The translations under genes and the position numbers were made by a program. Of a DNA stretch of 64,000 bases, positions 1 through 9,278 are shown in pieces. Where the stretch lies: the NCBI RefSeq assembly GCF_014697615.1, contig NZ_JACJSD010000004.1, positions 1 through 64,000 on the forward strand, given 5' to 3'. The DNA comes from Nostoc sp. FACHB-280 (GTDB lineage Bacteria; Cyanobacteriota; Cyanobacteriia; Cyanobacteriales; Nostocaceae). Numbering within the stretch: the stretch's first letter is position 1; each line of letters begins with the position of its first letter. The notes under the pieces are model-generated. The model saw only the letters and a program-made list of their open reading frames with translations. It ran no database searches and had not been told where the DNA came from.

Positions 1-136
1 TTGTATGTGTCAGAAAATCAGTTATGTTCATTGGTTTGAAGAGATGATGTTATGTTGACATTTTTCGGCTTTTTAGAATCCGTGTAATTATTTATGTAAA
101 GTTTTATGTCATGATTCAACATTTCTGGTAATGCTG
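1..136. other. Non-coding left edge of window
   Basis: This stretch lies downstream of the minus-strand DUF1349 gene. It is AT-rich and I see no reading frame, strong hairpin or recognised repeat in it. Confidence 0.5.
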
Positions 137-682
137 CTATGGTTGAGTAATTTTGAAATTTTCAAAGACAACTGAAAAACCTTCTCCCTGTGGGGAAGCA
201 CACATTATTCCCACTTGTAGTGTTTCAGTATGGGTAAGATATGCCAGCCGCAGCATTTGATAATTCTCCCCATCTAGAGAATATTGCACTTCTAATATTT
301 CTGAGCGCCGCTGTACCCGCAACCATAAAGCAACTAATTGTTTTGACAAAGGAACTACCGACCAATCTGAATAATCTCTGGTAACTACAGCACTGACATT
401 CTGCACACCTTCAACATACTCAATTCCGCATTTAAGCCAAGTATTTTCGTTTTCTCGAATCATCAATCCGGCTTGGTCATACAAAGCCTGATAATCTCCG
501 ATCATTTTGACCTCAACTGTAAAATTCCCCTTGACTTCCTGATAGTAAAAGTTGCCATTATCACGGATGAAATCATAGTGAGTCTTTTGCCAGAAATCTG
601 TTTTTGCTCCTGCATTTACAGAAATAAATTCTACTTGTTGATTCCAGATGGATGGTTCATTGTACCATTTCATTTGAGTCAT
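137..682 (-). CDS. DUF1349 family protein
   Basis: Soluble 181-residue protein of the DUF1349 family, a concanavalin-A-like jelly roll; some members are annotated as regulation of enolase protein 1. Family features visible here are the block KTDFWQKTHYDFIRDNG near residue 28, AGLMIREN near residue 72, KCGIEYVEG near 84 and the closing strand FSVVFENFKI. There is no signal peptide or membrane segment. It is the last gene of a minus-strand run, starting 6 bases after its neighbour ends, so it is probably co-transcribed with the transporter and sugar kinase upstream. A lectin-like, sugar-binding role would fit this company but is inference. The family call is fairly safe; the function is unknown. 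Confidence 0.8.
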   Translation of the reverse strand: MTQMKWYNEPSIWNQQVEFISVNAGAKTDFWQKTHYDFIRDNGNFYYQEVKGNFTVEVKMIGDYQALYDQAGLMIRENENTWLKCGIEYVEGVQNVSAVVTRDYSDWSVVPLSKQLVALWLRVQRRSEILEVQYSLDGENYQMLRLAYLTHTETLQVGIMCASPQGEGFSVVFENFKITQP

Positions 683-688
683 AAATTT

Positions 689-1432
689 TCAATTACCACT
701 AACAAGTTCAGCTTTTGCTATAGCATTCCGCCAAGCTATTTTAGCAGCTATGCGGTAATCCATCTCTTTAGAATCAACTGGATGATAACTACCATTATTA
801 ACAACAATTTTCATAGAAGTAAGAGCAAAATTAGTTTGATGAAAATAATCGAAGATACCATCGATAATTCCCTCAAAAATTGCTGGTATCCACTCAAAAG
901 GAATAATTTCTTCATCATCAATTTGCCAGACAATCTCAATGTGTGAGTTAGCAATTATAGGCTCAATTTTTAACCATACATGACCATAACTGTCAATACT
1001 AGAAGACTGGCGCACAAATTTACCTTCTCCTATTAATGGTTCAGCAATAGAATAAAGCTTATATTCTCCTTTATCCCATAAATTTAATTCCAGTCTGCCA
1101 TCAAAATTATCCCAAATATTAGCAACCCAATACCAATTCTCAATATAACGGCAAAGGTTATCCCAATCAGAATTACGCACACCTTTATAAAATTTCAATA
1201 AATTATATAAATTTTGAATATCTTCTGAATTTGGTTGTGCTGTTTCTATAAGTTCGAGTAATTTTTTAGCTACTTCTATTGTCTCATTAGTAAATAATTC
1301 CCCAAATTCCTCATATCTTCCTCGTTCTGGATTTTGATGTAATAACTCAATCGTGCGATGCAACCATCTAATATCTTTATTTCTGGCTTCGTAAGTATAG
1401 TATTGAGCTTTACTTAATTTTTTGCCATTCAT
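689..1432 (-). CDS. Orphan EF-G domain IV-like protein
   Basis: 247 residues with no GTPase domain. The C-terminal half reads like domain IV of elongation factor G and ribosome-protection proteins: GKFVRQ (137-142), YGHVWLKIEP (149-158), FEWIPAIFEGI (179-189) and NGSYHPVDSKEMDYRIAA (213-230), each matching a conserved EF-G block in the same order and at similar spacing. The usual Gly-rich loop before YGH (GGRGQ in EF-G) is replaced by SSIDS. Residues 1-130 are Trp/Tyr-rich, mostly helical by composition, and not recognised. In EF-G, domain IV enters the decoding centre, so a ribosome-binding accessory role is possible but is inference. It sits 17 bases after the sugar kinase and 6 bases before DUF1349, in the same probable operon. 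Confidence 0.75.
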   Translation of the reverse strand: MNGKKLSKAQYYTYEARNKDIRWLHRTIELLHQNPERGRYEEFGELFTNETIEVAKKLLELIETAQPNSEDIQNLYNLLKFYKGVRNSDWDNLCRYIENWYWVANIWDNFDGRLELNLWDKGEYKLYSIAEPLIGEGKFVRQSSSIDSYGHVWLKIEPIIANSHIEIVWQIDDEEIIPFEWIPAIFEGIIDGIFDYFHQTNFALTSMKIVVNNGSYHPVDSKEMDYRIAAKIAWRNAIAKAELVSGN

Positions 1433-1449
1433 ATAGCTGAATTCAATTT

Positions 1450-2418
1450 TTAATGGGATATAGATAAACTCTGTAAAGCTAATAACCCAGCACCATAAGC
1501 AGGTTCATATAGAGGAAAAATTACATTTACCTGGGGAAACTGATTAACTATAGCTGTGGTAAATCTTTCATGTATTTGAGATTTACCCCGCCATACACTA
1601 CCTGTTGTCACAATTTCAAAAGCTACGTTAGGACTAAAAATTGCATTAATAACTGTAGATGTAGCCTTTACTAACTCGTGAACAGAATCATCAATTATAT
1701 TATTCGCTAATTCATCACCAGAAGCTGCTGCTAAATCTACAATGGGTGCTAACGATGCGATTTCTTTCACACCCCATCCGCGCCGATATATTATTTCGAT
1801 TAATTCTGCTATATTCTGCAAGCTAAGATGCTGTTGAAAAGCGGGGATTAAACTTGTTGATATTTCCCGCCCATCATAAGATTTTAAGGCTGCTTGCATA
1901 CCAGCAACAGCAATTTTATAGGCGCTACCTTCATCACCCAAAATGTATCCCCAACCGCCTACTCTTTTCGTTTCTCCTTGGTGATTTCGACCAAAAACTA
2001 TGGAACCAGTACCCGCAGCTACCACAATTCCTACATCATGACCGACTCCGCCAACTAAAGCAATTAACGCATCATGACAAATTACAATATTATCTGGTTG
2101 TAAATCCCAAGTAATCGGTAGGAATTGACTGTTTTGTAATTCCTGCACCATACTTTTAACTACTGCAATATCTCCAGCACGTCCAACACCAGCTAAACCT
2201 AAGCAGATGGCTGAAATTTGGATTGTATTTGTGAACTTTAAGGCTTCATTTGCTGCTGTTTGAATAGCAGAATGAATTGATTGGATTGCGGCTGAAACGC
2301 CTATGCTTTGATAATTAGATGCGCCTGCTATACCTCTACCTAGTACTTGATATTTATCATCCATCAAAATACATAAGGTTTTGCTACCCCCACCATCTAT
2401 TCCGATAACATAAGTCAT
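1450..2418 (-). CDS. BadF/BadG/BcrA/BcrD-family sugar kinase (N-acetylglucosamine kinase-like)
   Basis: ASKHA-fold ATPase of 322 residues, the normal size for N-acetylglucosamine/N-acetylmuramate-type kinases of this family. Visible elements are the phosphate-1 loop GIDGGGSKT (6-14), the central LGLAGVGR (73-80), HDA (115-117), the phosphate-2 loop AAGTGSIVFGR (134-144) with GGWGYILGDEGSAY (154-167), and a C-terminal TTGSVW adenosine-site motif. It probably phosphorylates an amino sugar in the cytoplasm. The preceding MFS gene ends 4 bases before its start, which implies co-transcription and suggests uptake plus phosphorylation of a sugar, possibly a cell-wall fragment. The exact substrate cannot be read from the sequence. 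Confidence 0.85.
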   Translation of the reverse strand: MTYVIGIDGGGSKTLCILMDDKYQVLGRGIAGASNYQSIGVSAAIQSIHSAIQTAANEALKFTNTIQISAICLGLAGVGRAGDIAVVKSMVQELQNSQFLPITWDLQPDNIVICHDALIALVGGVGHDVGIVVAAGTGSIVFGRNHQGETKRVGGWGYILGDEGSAYKIAVAGMQAALKSYDGREISTSLIPAFQQHLSLQNIAELIEIIYRRGWGVKEIASLAPIVDLAAASGDELANNIIDDSVHELVKATSTVINAIFSPNVAFEIVTTGSVWRGKSQIHERFTTAIVNQFPQVNVIFPLYEPAYGAGLLALQSLSISH

Positions 2419-2422
2419 GGTG

Positions 2423-3685
2423 TTAATGTGCGATCGCTCTTTTTTGTGCTTCTGCTTTTAAGGGGATGAAAAATAAAACAATCATTCCCGGAATTGTCAG
2501 CAAACACACCAAGCTAAAGAATAATGGATATCCTAATAACGGTTGTAAATAACCACTCACTATTCCGGGTAGCATCATACCTAAAGCCATGATGCCAGTA
2601 GATATAGCAAAATGGGATGTTTTATATTCCCCTTGGGAAACATACATTAAGTAAACACTAAAAGCTGTAAATCCAAAACCATAACCAAACTGCTCTAATG
2701 AAACCAATGGATAAACCAAGCTAATAGAAGGTTTAGTATAAGCCATATATACATAAAATATATCTGGCAAATTTAAGGCTAAAGCCATCGGGAATAAACA
2801 TTTTTTTAAGCCATATTTGGCAATGACCAATCCACCCAAAATACCGCCAGCAATGAGTGAAATTACGCCAAATGTGCCGTATACTAAACCCACCTCAGAT
2901 GTCGATAAACCTAATCCTCCTGCCTCTGGTTTATCTAACAAAAATAAAGAAGCAAACTTGACAAGCATTGCCTCGCCAAATCTGTAAAGTAAGATAAATG
3001 CTAGAATGAACAGAATTTTTTCTTGGGCAAAATAGGAACTAATAATTGTCCAAAATGGGATTTTATCTGTGGCTTGTATTTGCCGTGGTTGATCAGAATC
3101 TGGTAAGGGTAAACTGAAACGGTGAAACAAAGAAAGTATGGCTAAAACTCCCGCCGAAAAACCAATAGCTACAGTCCAACTTAAGGGAATATTCTTGAGA
3201 TAGCCTTCAAGTTGTCCCGCTACAACAACTAACAATCCTGAACCAAAAATCACCGCCATTCGATAAAATAATGAGCGAATGCCTACAAAAAAAGCTTGCT
3301 GTTCGGGGCTTAAAGCTAATAGATAAAAGCCATCTGTAGCAATATCATAAGTTGCAGAAATAAATGCTCCCACTGTTAAGGCTGCGAGGGAGATAAAAAA
3401 GAAATTAGGCAGTTGTAAGCAAAAGGCGACGAAACCCAAGCAACAGAACATTGCGAGTTGGGTGTAGAGTATCCAGTTGCGTTTGCTGGAGTAAGTATCA
3501 ACAATTGGCCCCCAGAACATTTTAATGACCCAAGGGAGATAAAGAAGGCTTGTCCATACGGCTATTTGGGTGTTGTCTACGCCGAGTTTTTTGTAAAAGA
3601 TGACGGAGACGGTGTTGATGATGATGTAAGGTACACCGGAGGCGAAATATAAGGTGGGGATGTAAAGCCAGGGGGAGCGTGACAT
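2423..3685 (-). CDS. MFS transporter, AmpG/PAT-like
   Basis: Integral membrane protein of 420 residues with about 12 hydrophobic segments. The N-terminal block PTLYFASGVPYIIINTVSV and the following LYLPWVIKMFWGPIVD resemble AmpG-type permeases (family motif around P..YF..GLP and LPW..K..WGP..D), which import anhydro-muropeptides in proteobacteria. It is the first gene of the minus-strand run and lies 4 bases upstream of the BadF-family kinase. That pairing suggests import of a GlcNAc- or muropeptide-type compound followed by phosphorylation; the substrate is inference. The upstream gap holds one arm of an inverted repeat that brackets the next gene. Confidence 0.82.
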   Translation of the reverse strand: MSRSPWLYIPTLYFASGVPYIIINTVSVIFYKKLGVDNTQIAVWTSLLYLPWVIKMFWGPIVDTYSSKRNWILYTQLAMFCCLGFVAFCLQLPNFFFISLAALTVGAFISATYDIATDGFYLLALSPEQQAFFVGIRSLFYRMAVIFGSGLLVVVAGQLEGYLKNIPLSWTVAIGFSAGVLAILSLFHRFSLPLPDSDQPRQIQATDKIPFWTIISSYFAQEKILFILAFILLYRFGEAMLVKFASLFLLDKPEAGGLGLSTSEVGLVYGTFGVISLIAGGILGGLVIAKYGLKKCLFPMALALNLPDIFYVYMAYTKPSISLVYPLVSLEQFGYGFGFTAFSVYLMYVSQGEYKTSHFAISTGIMALGMMLPGIVSGYLQPLLGYPLFFSLVCLLTIPGMIVLFFIPLKAEAQKRAIAH

Positions 3686-3699
3686 AGGATAATTTTTTT

Positions 3700-3737
3700 A
3701 AACGAACCGCCAAGACGCAAAGAACGCCAAGACAGAG
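3700..3737. repeat. Left arm of inverted repeat flanking GxxExxY gene
   Basis: Starts AAACGAACCGCCAAGACGCA and continues with a second CGCCAAGA unit. The reverse complement recurs at about 4126-4160 with only a few differences, so the GxxExxY gene is enclosed by arms of about 35 bases. The internal CGCCAAGA unit is itself short-periodic. Confidence 0.8.
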
Positions 3738-3738
3738 A

Positions 3739-4167
3739 TTAAGAAGAAAGGATAATGCGTTTGATGCCGTCTTTGAGAAGAGGAACATTAAAATTTATGA
3801 GGAGACCTAGACGATATTTGGTCATTTTTAGGTAAGAAAGGACTTGTGCCTCGTGAATGGGGGCTAGGTTTTGGACTGCTTTTAATTCCACAATTAGAGA
3901 ATTGGCAACCAAAAAATCTAATCTACCTTTACCTACTTCATGGCCTTTGTAATAAACTGTTACGCTCTTTTCAAACTCATGAGCTATTCCTCTCCTTAAA
4001 AATTCTATAATTAGTGCCTCCTGATACACCTCCTCTAAAAACCCTGGCCCCAAAATCTGATGCACCTCTATCGCTGCTCCAATCACAGCATAAGCTAGTT
4101 TATCTAACTCTTGACTTGGTTCTCTTCTCTTGGCGTTCTTGGCATCTTGGCGGTTCGTTTCCATCAA
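3739..4167 (-). CDS. GxxExxY family protein
   Basis: 142 residues of the GxxExxY family, short proteins with a PD-(D/E)XK nuclease-like core that are common in cyanobacteria. Seen here are VIGAAIEVHQILGPGFLEEVY (family motif G..E..Y), then the hydrophobic core strand VANSLIVELKAV with the Glu-x-Lys pair, and HEAQVLSYLKMT followed by GLLINFN. The function in bacteria is not settled; a nucleic-acid role is inferred from the fold. The first ~18 residues (METNRQDAKNAKRREPSQE) are encoded by the right-hand inverted-repeat arm and are not part of the family, so the ancestral start was probably nearer residue 20. The gene is enclosed by the two repeat arms, which suggests it moved or was shuffled as a cassette. 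Confidence 0.88.
   Translation of the reverse strand: MMETNRQDAKNAKRREPSQELDKLAYAVIGAAIEVHQILGPGFLEEVYQEALIIEFLRRGIAHEFEKSVTVYYKGHEVGKGRLDFLVANSLIVELKAVQNLAPIHEAQVLSYLKMTKYRLGLLINFNVPLLKDGIKRIILSS
4126..4160. repeat. Right arm of inverted repeat, coding for GxxExxY N-terminus
   Basis: Reads CTTGGCGTTCTTGGCATCTT then GGCGGTTCGTTT, the reverse complement of the arm at 3700-3737 with few mismatches. It lies inside the start of the GxxExxY reading frame. Confidence 0.8.
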
Positions 4168-4226
4168 ACCCTCTCCAACCCTGTGGCAAAATTTATTAAA
4201 GTTCTTCCACAGTTAATTTTCCCAGC

Positions 4227-7211
4227 ATGACCGCAACTATCTCGAATCTTCCCAGTCTCTACGATCCCTTTACCACTGAAGCTAAGTGGCAAAAATTCTG
4301 GGAAGAAAACCAAGTTTACAAAGCTGACCCTAATCATGGCGGTGAACCTTATTGTGTTGTGATTCCGCCACCAAATGTCACTGGCAGTCTGCACATGGGT
4401 CACGCTTTTGAAAGTGCGCTAATTGATGTTCTGGTACGCTATCACCGGATGCAAGGACGCAATACCTTGTGGCTACCTGGTACTGACCACGCTAGTATTG
4501 CTGTCCACACAATATTAGAAAGACAACTCAAAAAAGAGGGTAAAACTCGCGCTGAGTTGGGGCGTGAGGAATTTTTGAACCGCGCTTGGCAGTGGAAGGC
4601 GGAGTCTGGGGGAACAATTGTGAATCAGTTGCGCCGCTTGGGTGTGTCGGTGGACTGGTCGCGGGAAAGGTTCACAATGGATGAAGGCTTATCGAAAGCT
4701 GTGGTGGAAGCTTTTGTAAGTCTTTACAATGAAAAATTAATTTATCGTGGCGAATATTTGGTGAATTGGTGTCCGGCTACTCAGTCGGCGGTGTCGGATG
4801 TGGAGGTGGAATCTAAGGAGGTTGATGGTAATCTCTGGCATTTCCGCTATCCGCTAACAGATGGTTCTGGTTATGTGGAAGTGGCGACGACTCGACCAGA
4901 AACGATGCTGGGCGATACTGGGGTGGCGGTGAATCCCAATGATGATAGATATAAGCATTTGATTGGTAAAACTTTAACTCTGCCAATTATGCAGAGGGAA
5001 ATTCCAATTATTGGCGATGAGTTGGTTGATCCCACTTTTGGTACTGGTTGTGTGAAGGTGACACCAGCCCATGATCCCAATGATTTTGAAATGGGTAAGC
5101 GTCACAATCTGCCGTTTATTAATATTTTGAATAAGGACGGTACTCTCAACGCTAATGCTGGGGAGTTTCAAGGACAAGACCGTTTTGTGGCGAGAAAGAA
5201 TGTGGTTTCTCGTTTAGAAACGGATGGGGTTTTGGTGAAGGTAGAAGATTATAAGCATACCGTTCCTTATAGCGATCGCGGTAAAGTCCCCATTGAACCC
5301 CTTCTCTCGACTCAATGGTTTGTCAAAATTCGCCCACTAGCAGACAACGCCCTACAATTCCTCGACCAAAAAGATTCTCCTGAGTTTGTTCCCCAACGCT
5401 GGACAAAGGTTTATCGTGATTGGTTGGTAAGTCTCAGAGATTGGTGTATTTCCCGACAATTGTGGTGGGGACACCAAATTCCCGCTTGGTATGCGGTGAG
5501 TGAAACAGAGGGACAAATTACCGATACTACGCCGTTTGTGGTGGCGAAATCGGCTGATGAAGCATGGGAGAAAGCCAAAGCCCAATTTGGCGACAATGTC
5601 CAGCTACAACAAGACCCAGATGTACTAGATACTTGGTTTTCTTCGGGACTGTGGCCGTTTTCGACTTTGGGCTGGCCGGAACAAACCGCCGATTTAGCTA
5701 AGTACTACCCCACGACTACCTTAGTTACAGGCTTTGACATTATCTTTTTCTGGGTAGCCAGAATGACGATGATGGCTGGTCATTTTACGGGGAAAATGCC
5801 GTTCCAGACAGTTTACATCCACGGTTTGGTAAGGGATGAAAACAATAAGAAAATGTCGAAAACGGCGAATAATGGCATTGACCCGTTGATTTTGATTGAT
5901 AAATACGGCACAGATGCCCTGCGCTACACCTTAGTTAAGGAAGTAGCGGGTGCAGGTCAAGATATTCGCTTAGAATACAACCGCAAAACTGATGAGTCCG
6001 CATCGGTGGAGGCTGCGCGTAACTTTGCGAATAAGTTGTGGAATGCGGCGCGGTTTGTGATGATGAATTTGGATGGACAAACCCCGGCACAATTGGGACA
6101 ACCCGTTGCGAGTGAACTAAGCGATCGCTGGATTCTTTCTCGCTATCATCAAGTTATTAATCAAACTACCAGTTACATCAACAATTACGGTTTAGGGGAA
6201 GCCGCCAAGGGAATTTACGAATTTATTTGGGGCGATTTTTGCGACTGGTATATTGAGTTAGTGAAATCCAGGCTACAACCAGGTGCAGATCCCACATCCC
6301 GCCGCGCCGCCCAACAAATCCTCGCCTACGTGCTGGAAGGGATTTTAAAACTACTGCATCCCTTTATGCCCCACATCACCGAGGAAATTTGGCAAACCCT
6401 CACCCAACAAAACCCAGATTCTCCACAAACTTTGGCTTTACAAGCTTATCCCCAAGTAAATGCCGACTTGATTGATACTGCTTTAGAAGCACAGTTTGAC
6501 CTGCTAATCGGCACTATCCGCACAATTCGCAATTTACGGGCGGAGGCGGATGTTAAGCCAGGGGCAAAAGTCAAGGTGAATTTGCAAACAGGCAATTTGC
6601 AAGAACAACAAATTCTCGTAGCTGGGCAAGCTTATATTCAAGATTTAGCCAAGGTGGAAACCTTAAGCATTGCCGCCGAACAAAAAAGCCAAACTGTCGC
6701 ACCCGCAAAATCTCGTTGGAGTTGGAAAACAATTGGCTTAATATTTGTGGGGCTGATTTTTCTGCGAGTTGGTTTGGCTGTAGCCGACACAGTTAATCGC
6801 ATTCCCTTAGCTGGTACTTTCTTTCAACTTGTGGGTTTAGGTTATAGTATGTGGTTTATTGCCCGCAGTATATTATTTGCCAAACCTAAACCAGTGAATA
6901 CTGTCTCACAAAAGCCCACAGCAGTTGCAGAACCCGCACCAACCTCAGAACAAACTATTGCTGGGGTAGTTGGTACAGTTCAAGTGGTCATTCCTCTGAC
7001 TGGTGTTGTTGATATTGAAACTGTACGTGCCAAATTAGAGAAAAACCTCAGCAAAATCGAAGCTGAAGCCCAGTCTCTCAGAGGTAGATTAAGCAATCCG
7101 AAGTTTGTGGATAAAGCTCCAGCCGACGTGGTACAAGGGGCAAAAGATGCCTTAGCTGAAGCTGAGAAACAAGCCGAAATTTTGCGCGATCGCCTCCAGG
7201 CATTACAGTAA
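4227..7211 (+). CDS. valS: Valyl-tRNA synthetase with CAAD-like membrane insert
   Basis: Class I aminoacyl-tRNA synthetase that charges tRNA-Val with valine. 994 residues, longer than the usual ~880-950. Seen: HMGH at 56-59 (HIGH motif), the CP1 editing domain with [12 protein letters not shown], and KMSKT near residue 541 (the last Ser of the usual KMSKS is Thr). Residues ~827-888 hold two hydrophobic helices, around [18 protein letters not shown] and [17 protein letters not shown], inserted between the anticodon-binding domain and the C-terminal coiled coil (~915-994). This matches the CAAD domain known in several cyanobacterial synthetases, which anchors them to thylakoids. The preceding gene lies on the other strand, so valS has its own promoter. 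Very secure call. Confidence 0.98.
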   Translation: MTATISNLPSLYDPFTTEAKWQKFWEENQVYKADPNHGGEPYCVVIPPPNVTGSLHMGHAFESALIDVLVRYHRMQGRNTLWLPGTDHASIAVHTILERQLKKEGKTRAELGREEFLNRAWQWKAESGGTIVNQLRRLGVSVDWSRERFTMDEGLSKAVVEAFVSLYNEKLIYRGEYLVNWCPATQSAVSDVEVESKEVDGNLWHFRYPLTDGSGYVEVATTRPETMLGDTGVAVNPNDDRYKHLIGKTLTLPIMQREIPIIGDELVDPTFGTGCVKVTPAHDPNDFEMGKRHNLPFINILNKDGTLNANAGEFQGQDRFVARKNVVSRLETDGVLVKVEDYKHTVPYSDRGKVPIEPLLSTQWFVKIRPLADNALQFLDQKDSPEFVPQRWTKVYRDWLVSLRDWCISRQLWWGHQIPAWYAVSETEGQITDTTPFVVAKSADEAWEKAKAQFGDNVQLQQDPDVLDTWFSSGLWPFSTLGWPEQTADLAKYYPTTTLVTGFDIIFFWVARMTMMAGHFTGKMPFQTVYIHGLVRDENNKKMSKTANNGIDPLILIDKYGTDALRYTLVKEVAGAGQDIRLEYNRKTDESASVEAARNFANKLWNAARFVMMNLDGQTPAQLGQPVASELSDRWILSRYHQVINQTTSYINNYGLGEAAKGIYEFIWGDFCDWYIELVKSRLQPGADPTSRRAAQQILAYVLEGILKLLHPFMPHITEEIWQTLTQQNPDSPQTLALQAYPQVNADLIDTALEAQFDLLIGTIRTIRNLRAEADVKPGAKVKVNLQTGNLQEQQILVAGQAYIQDLAKVETLSIAAEQKSQTVAPAKSRWSWKTIGLIFVGLIFLRVGLAVADTVNRIPLAGTFFQLVGLGYSMWFIARSILFAKPKPVNTVSQKPTAVAEPAPTSEQTIAGVVGTVQVVIPLTGVVDIETVRAKLEKNLSKIEAEAQSLRGRLSNPKFVDKAPADVVQGAKDALAEAEKQAEILRDRLQALQ

Positions 7212-7579
7212 ACATAGCCTGGATTGTCTAGCATTGTGACAATGGGTAATAGCAGAGTCATCACCGAAGAGGACAAGGAGCAGGGAGCGGGGAGCAAGGG
7301 GGAAAATATTTCCCCAATTCCCCCTGTCCCCTGCAACAAGAGCTAGGCCTACACAGCAACATTGGGTTGGTAAACTACTAGGGCGTTCATTTGGGGCAGA
7401 GTACAAGTTCCGTCTCATACTATCTCCCCTGCTCCCTACTCCCTGCTCCCCTGCTTCTTTTGACCCATTGCCCAATGATAATTTTCCATACAAATTCAGT
7501 ATTTTAATTTTGGTGTTTCATATAAATTTTTGTACTTATTTTTTAATTTTTAATTGTAAGCTGGAGCAAAAAGACGATC
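7212..7579. repeat. Low-complexity repeat-rich intergenic region
   Basis: 368 bases between valS and the next gene, dominated by purine-rich GGAGCAGGGAGC-type units near 7270-7310 and their complement CTCCCTGCTCCC-type near 7425-7455, so it can fold into a large imperfect hairpin. Such units recur between genes in Nostoc-type genomes. The last 70 bases are AT-rich and probably hold the promoter of the next gene. Confidence 0.6.
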
Positions 7580-8023
7580 ATGCTATATCTAGCTCAGGTA
7601 CATAAAAACGAATTTTTAGACCAGTACCAGTTGCGTTTGTTAGCACGTCAAGATACTGATAAACTCTGGGTAATTATTCCTGAAGAAGCCTTTATTCTGT
7701 TGGGGAAAGGTAAAACTATGAGTGAAGGCTTACTGGTTTTAGTTGAACTTTCTGCCACGGGTGAAATTGAAAAATTAGAAGAAGCTAGTAATTGGGTAAT
7801 GAATTTAGTCGAGTCTTATCTCACCACTGGCATTACTCCAGAATTATTACAACAAGAAGCAGAACGCGCTGAACAGTGGCGACAATCTCTGACTTTGCAA
7901 AATCAAGATTTGGCACGTCGTTCTCTAGAATTGGAAGCCCGCCGCGAACAAATTCAAGCTTTAGAAGAAAGTCTCAAGCGCGAGAGAAACGGATTTCATA
8001 ACGATGAGGCTACTGGTAGCTGA
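7580..8023 (+). CDS. Conserved hypothetical protein with coiled-coil tail
   Basis: 147 residues, not assigned to a named family. The N-terminal ~70 residues look like an alpha/beta domain (LYLAQVHKNEF, LWVIIPEEAF, LLVLVELS). From ~95 onward the protein is a charged Glu/Gln/Arg-rich helix with heptad-like spacing, predicted to be a coiled coil. There is no signal peptide or membrane segment. The start is ATG preceded by CTGGAGC at a workable distance. It is flanked by intergenic stretches on both sides, so it is probably monocistronic. Function unknown; a cytoplasmic assembly or partner-binding role is all that the coiled coil suggests. Confidence 0.7.
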   Translation: MLYLAQVHKNEFLDQYQLRLLARQDTDKLWVIIPEEAFILLGKGKTMSEGLLVLVELSATGEIEKLEEASNWVMNLVESYLTTGITPELLQQEAERAEQWRQSLTLQNQDLARRSLELEARREQIQALEESLKRERNGFHNDEATGS

Positions 8024-8457
8024 AGAATGCGTCAAAGACACAAAGGGGTGTCAGATTACAAAAGGCGTTTGTTCATTGAATAATTTAATTTTTGAAAGTC
8101 TTTACAATTGCAACCAATTCCCGGCAGCGTGAAGTAAACTGTTATTTTGAATTCTGGCTCCTGAATTCTGCTGGATTAGCTGTATGGGGTAATAACCATT
8201 AACATCTTGTCTAGGAATTGACATAAAATCACAAACGATGAATAATCCTGGGATACAAGGTGCAGTTTTTCAGAGTGATAGCTGAGTACAGCAAACTGTT
8301 TACCGTTCATTACTTACGTATGTAAGATTGTTTTTTAACAAAAAACATACGTGTAGCAATCTCAGGAAAATGAAGTAATATGACAGCTAACTTAGGCTGT
8401 AACTAGCCGCAGTAGACTGTTGATCAACTTGTTCCAAGTAAAGTTATTTTTAGTATT
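8024..8457. other. Intergenic region with inverted repeat
   Basis: No reading frame seen. It holds a TTCTGGCTCCTGAATTCTG-type dispersed repeat near 8150 and an inverted repeat at 8316-8352 (separate entry). The rest is AT-rich and probably contains the promoter of the gene at 8458. Confidence 0.5.
8316..8352. repeat. Inverted repeat / hairpin ACGTATGT...ACATACGT
   Basis: Outer arms ACGTATGT (8316-8323) and ACATACGT (8345-8352), with inner GTTTTTT and AAAAAAC able to pair around a 3-base loop. It lies 105 bases upstream of the next start, so it could be an operator or an AT-rich terminator; I cannot choose between them. Confidence 0.45.
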
Positions 8458-8868
8458 ATGAACGCCTTCCAACCATCAAGACAGCCGTTACAACCTATAC
8501 AGCAGCCTCGAACTATTCCTCGACCAAAACGGCATCTTCGTCAACGTTCTCATCAAATCATGGCGATTGAAACCACAGTCAAGATCGGGGTGAATTTGGC
8601 AATTTTGGGAGCCACTGCATCCGCCATAACTCAACTTCTGCCTTATCATTGGTCACAGCAAGAAAGATTACGTGAAGTTCGCACTGAAGTCAAAATTATG
8701 GAAGGACGAGTGAGTACTTTACAGGCAGAATTTGTCCGCAACTTTGATCCCCGCCAAACTAAAGCGATCGCTGAACAACAAGGATATAGATTTGCACCTA
8801 ATCAGCGTCCAATTGTGTTGATGAATCAAGACGGCAAAGAAATTGATGTCATCCATTCTTTACCCTAA
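8458..8868 (+). CDS. Conserved cyanobacterial single-pass membrane protein
   Basis: 136 residues. The N-terminal ~40 residues are Pro/Gln/Arg-rich and probably disordered. One hydrophobic segment follows at ~43-62 (IGVNLAILGATASAITQLL). Next comes a charged helix (QERLREVRTEVKIMEGRVSTL) of coiled-coil type, and a C-terminal region ending with PIVLMNQDGKEIDVIHSLP. A basic N-terminus, one membrane helix and then a coiled coil resembles the layout of the FtsL/FtsB division proteins. I see no diagnostic motif, so this is only a structural analogy. I recall similar proteins as conserved unknowns in cyanobacteria (slr1601-like). Probably monocistronic. Confidence 0.7.
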   Translation: MNAFQPSRQPLQPIQQPRTIPRPKRHLRQRSHQIMAIETTVKIGVNLAILGATASAITQLLPYHWSQQERLREVRTEVKIMEGRVSTLQAEFVRNFDPRQTKAIAEQQGYRFAPNQRPIVLMNQDGKEIDVIHSLP

Positions 8869-9278
8869 GCAAAATTTTGCTGGATTTGAGGAATTGGGAT
8901 GATTGCCGTTCTTTGGAAGTATTCAGAATCCAGAAGTCAAAATTCCCAGAGAGTTTGATAACTAGCACTATTAGACTATGAAAATTTCTATCTAGATTCT
9001 GAATTCTGACACTAAGTTAAAGCACGAGTGTGACCAATGGATTGCCTAAAAGCTTACCAGTAAACTCTTTTTTAATCCAAAATGGTGTGACTTTTGCCAT
9101 TAGTTTTATCAATATTTGCCTATATAGATGTATAACATCAAAAATATCTAGACTGCTAATAGCTAATTTTGGCAAATTGATTAAGTGAATATCTATTAGC
9201 TATTAGCAATACAGGGTCGTCATCCTAAATATTTGATTGCTGAAAATCACAGTCAGCTAAAAAATACTCTTTCTACTT
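8869..9278. other. Intergenic region between convergent genes
   Basis: No gene seen. It has AGTCAAAATTCCC / CAGAATCCAG-type short repeats near 8925-9010 and a perfect 12-base inverted repeat, GCTAATAGCTAA (9155-9166) with TTAGCTATTAGC (9196-9207), separated by 29 bases. The latter may serve as a transcription stop for one or both flanking genes, which converge on it. Confidence 0.5.

Noticed and set aside
3700-4160. Insertion sequence around the GxxExxY gene
   Set aside because: Inverted repeats are present but there is no transposase and no obvious target-site duplication; kept only as a possible cassette.
7203-7493. Minus-strand frames after valS
   Set aside because: Encoded by GGGAGC / GCTCCC repeats; not a protein-like composition.
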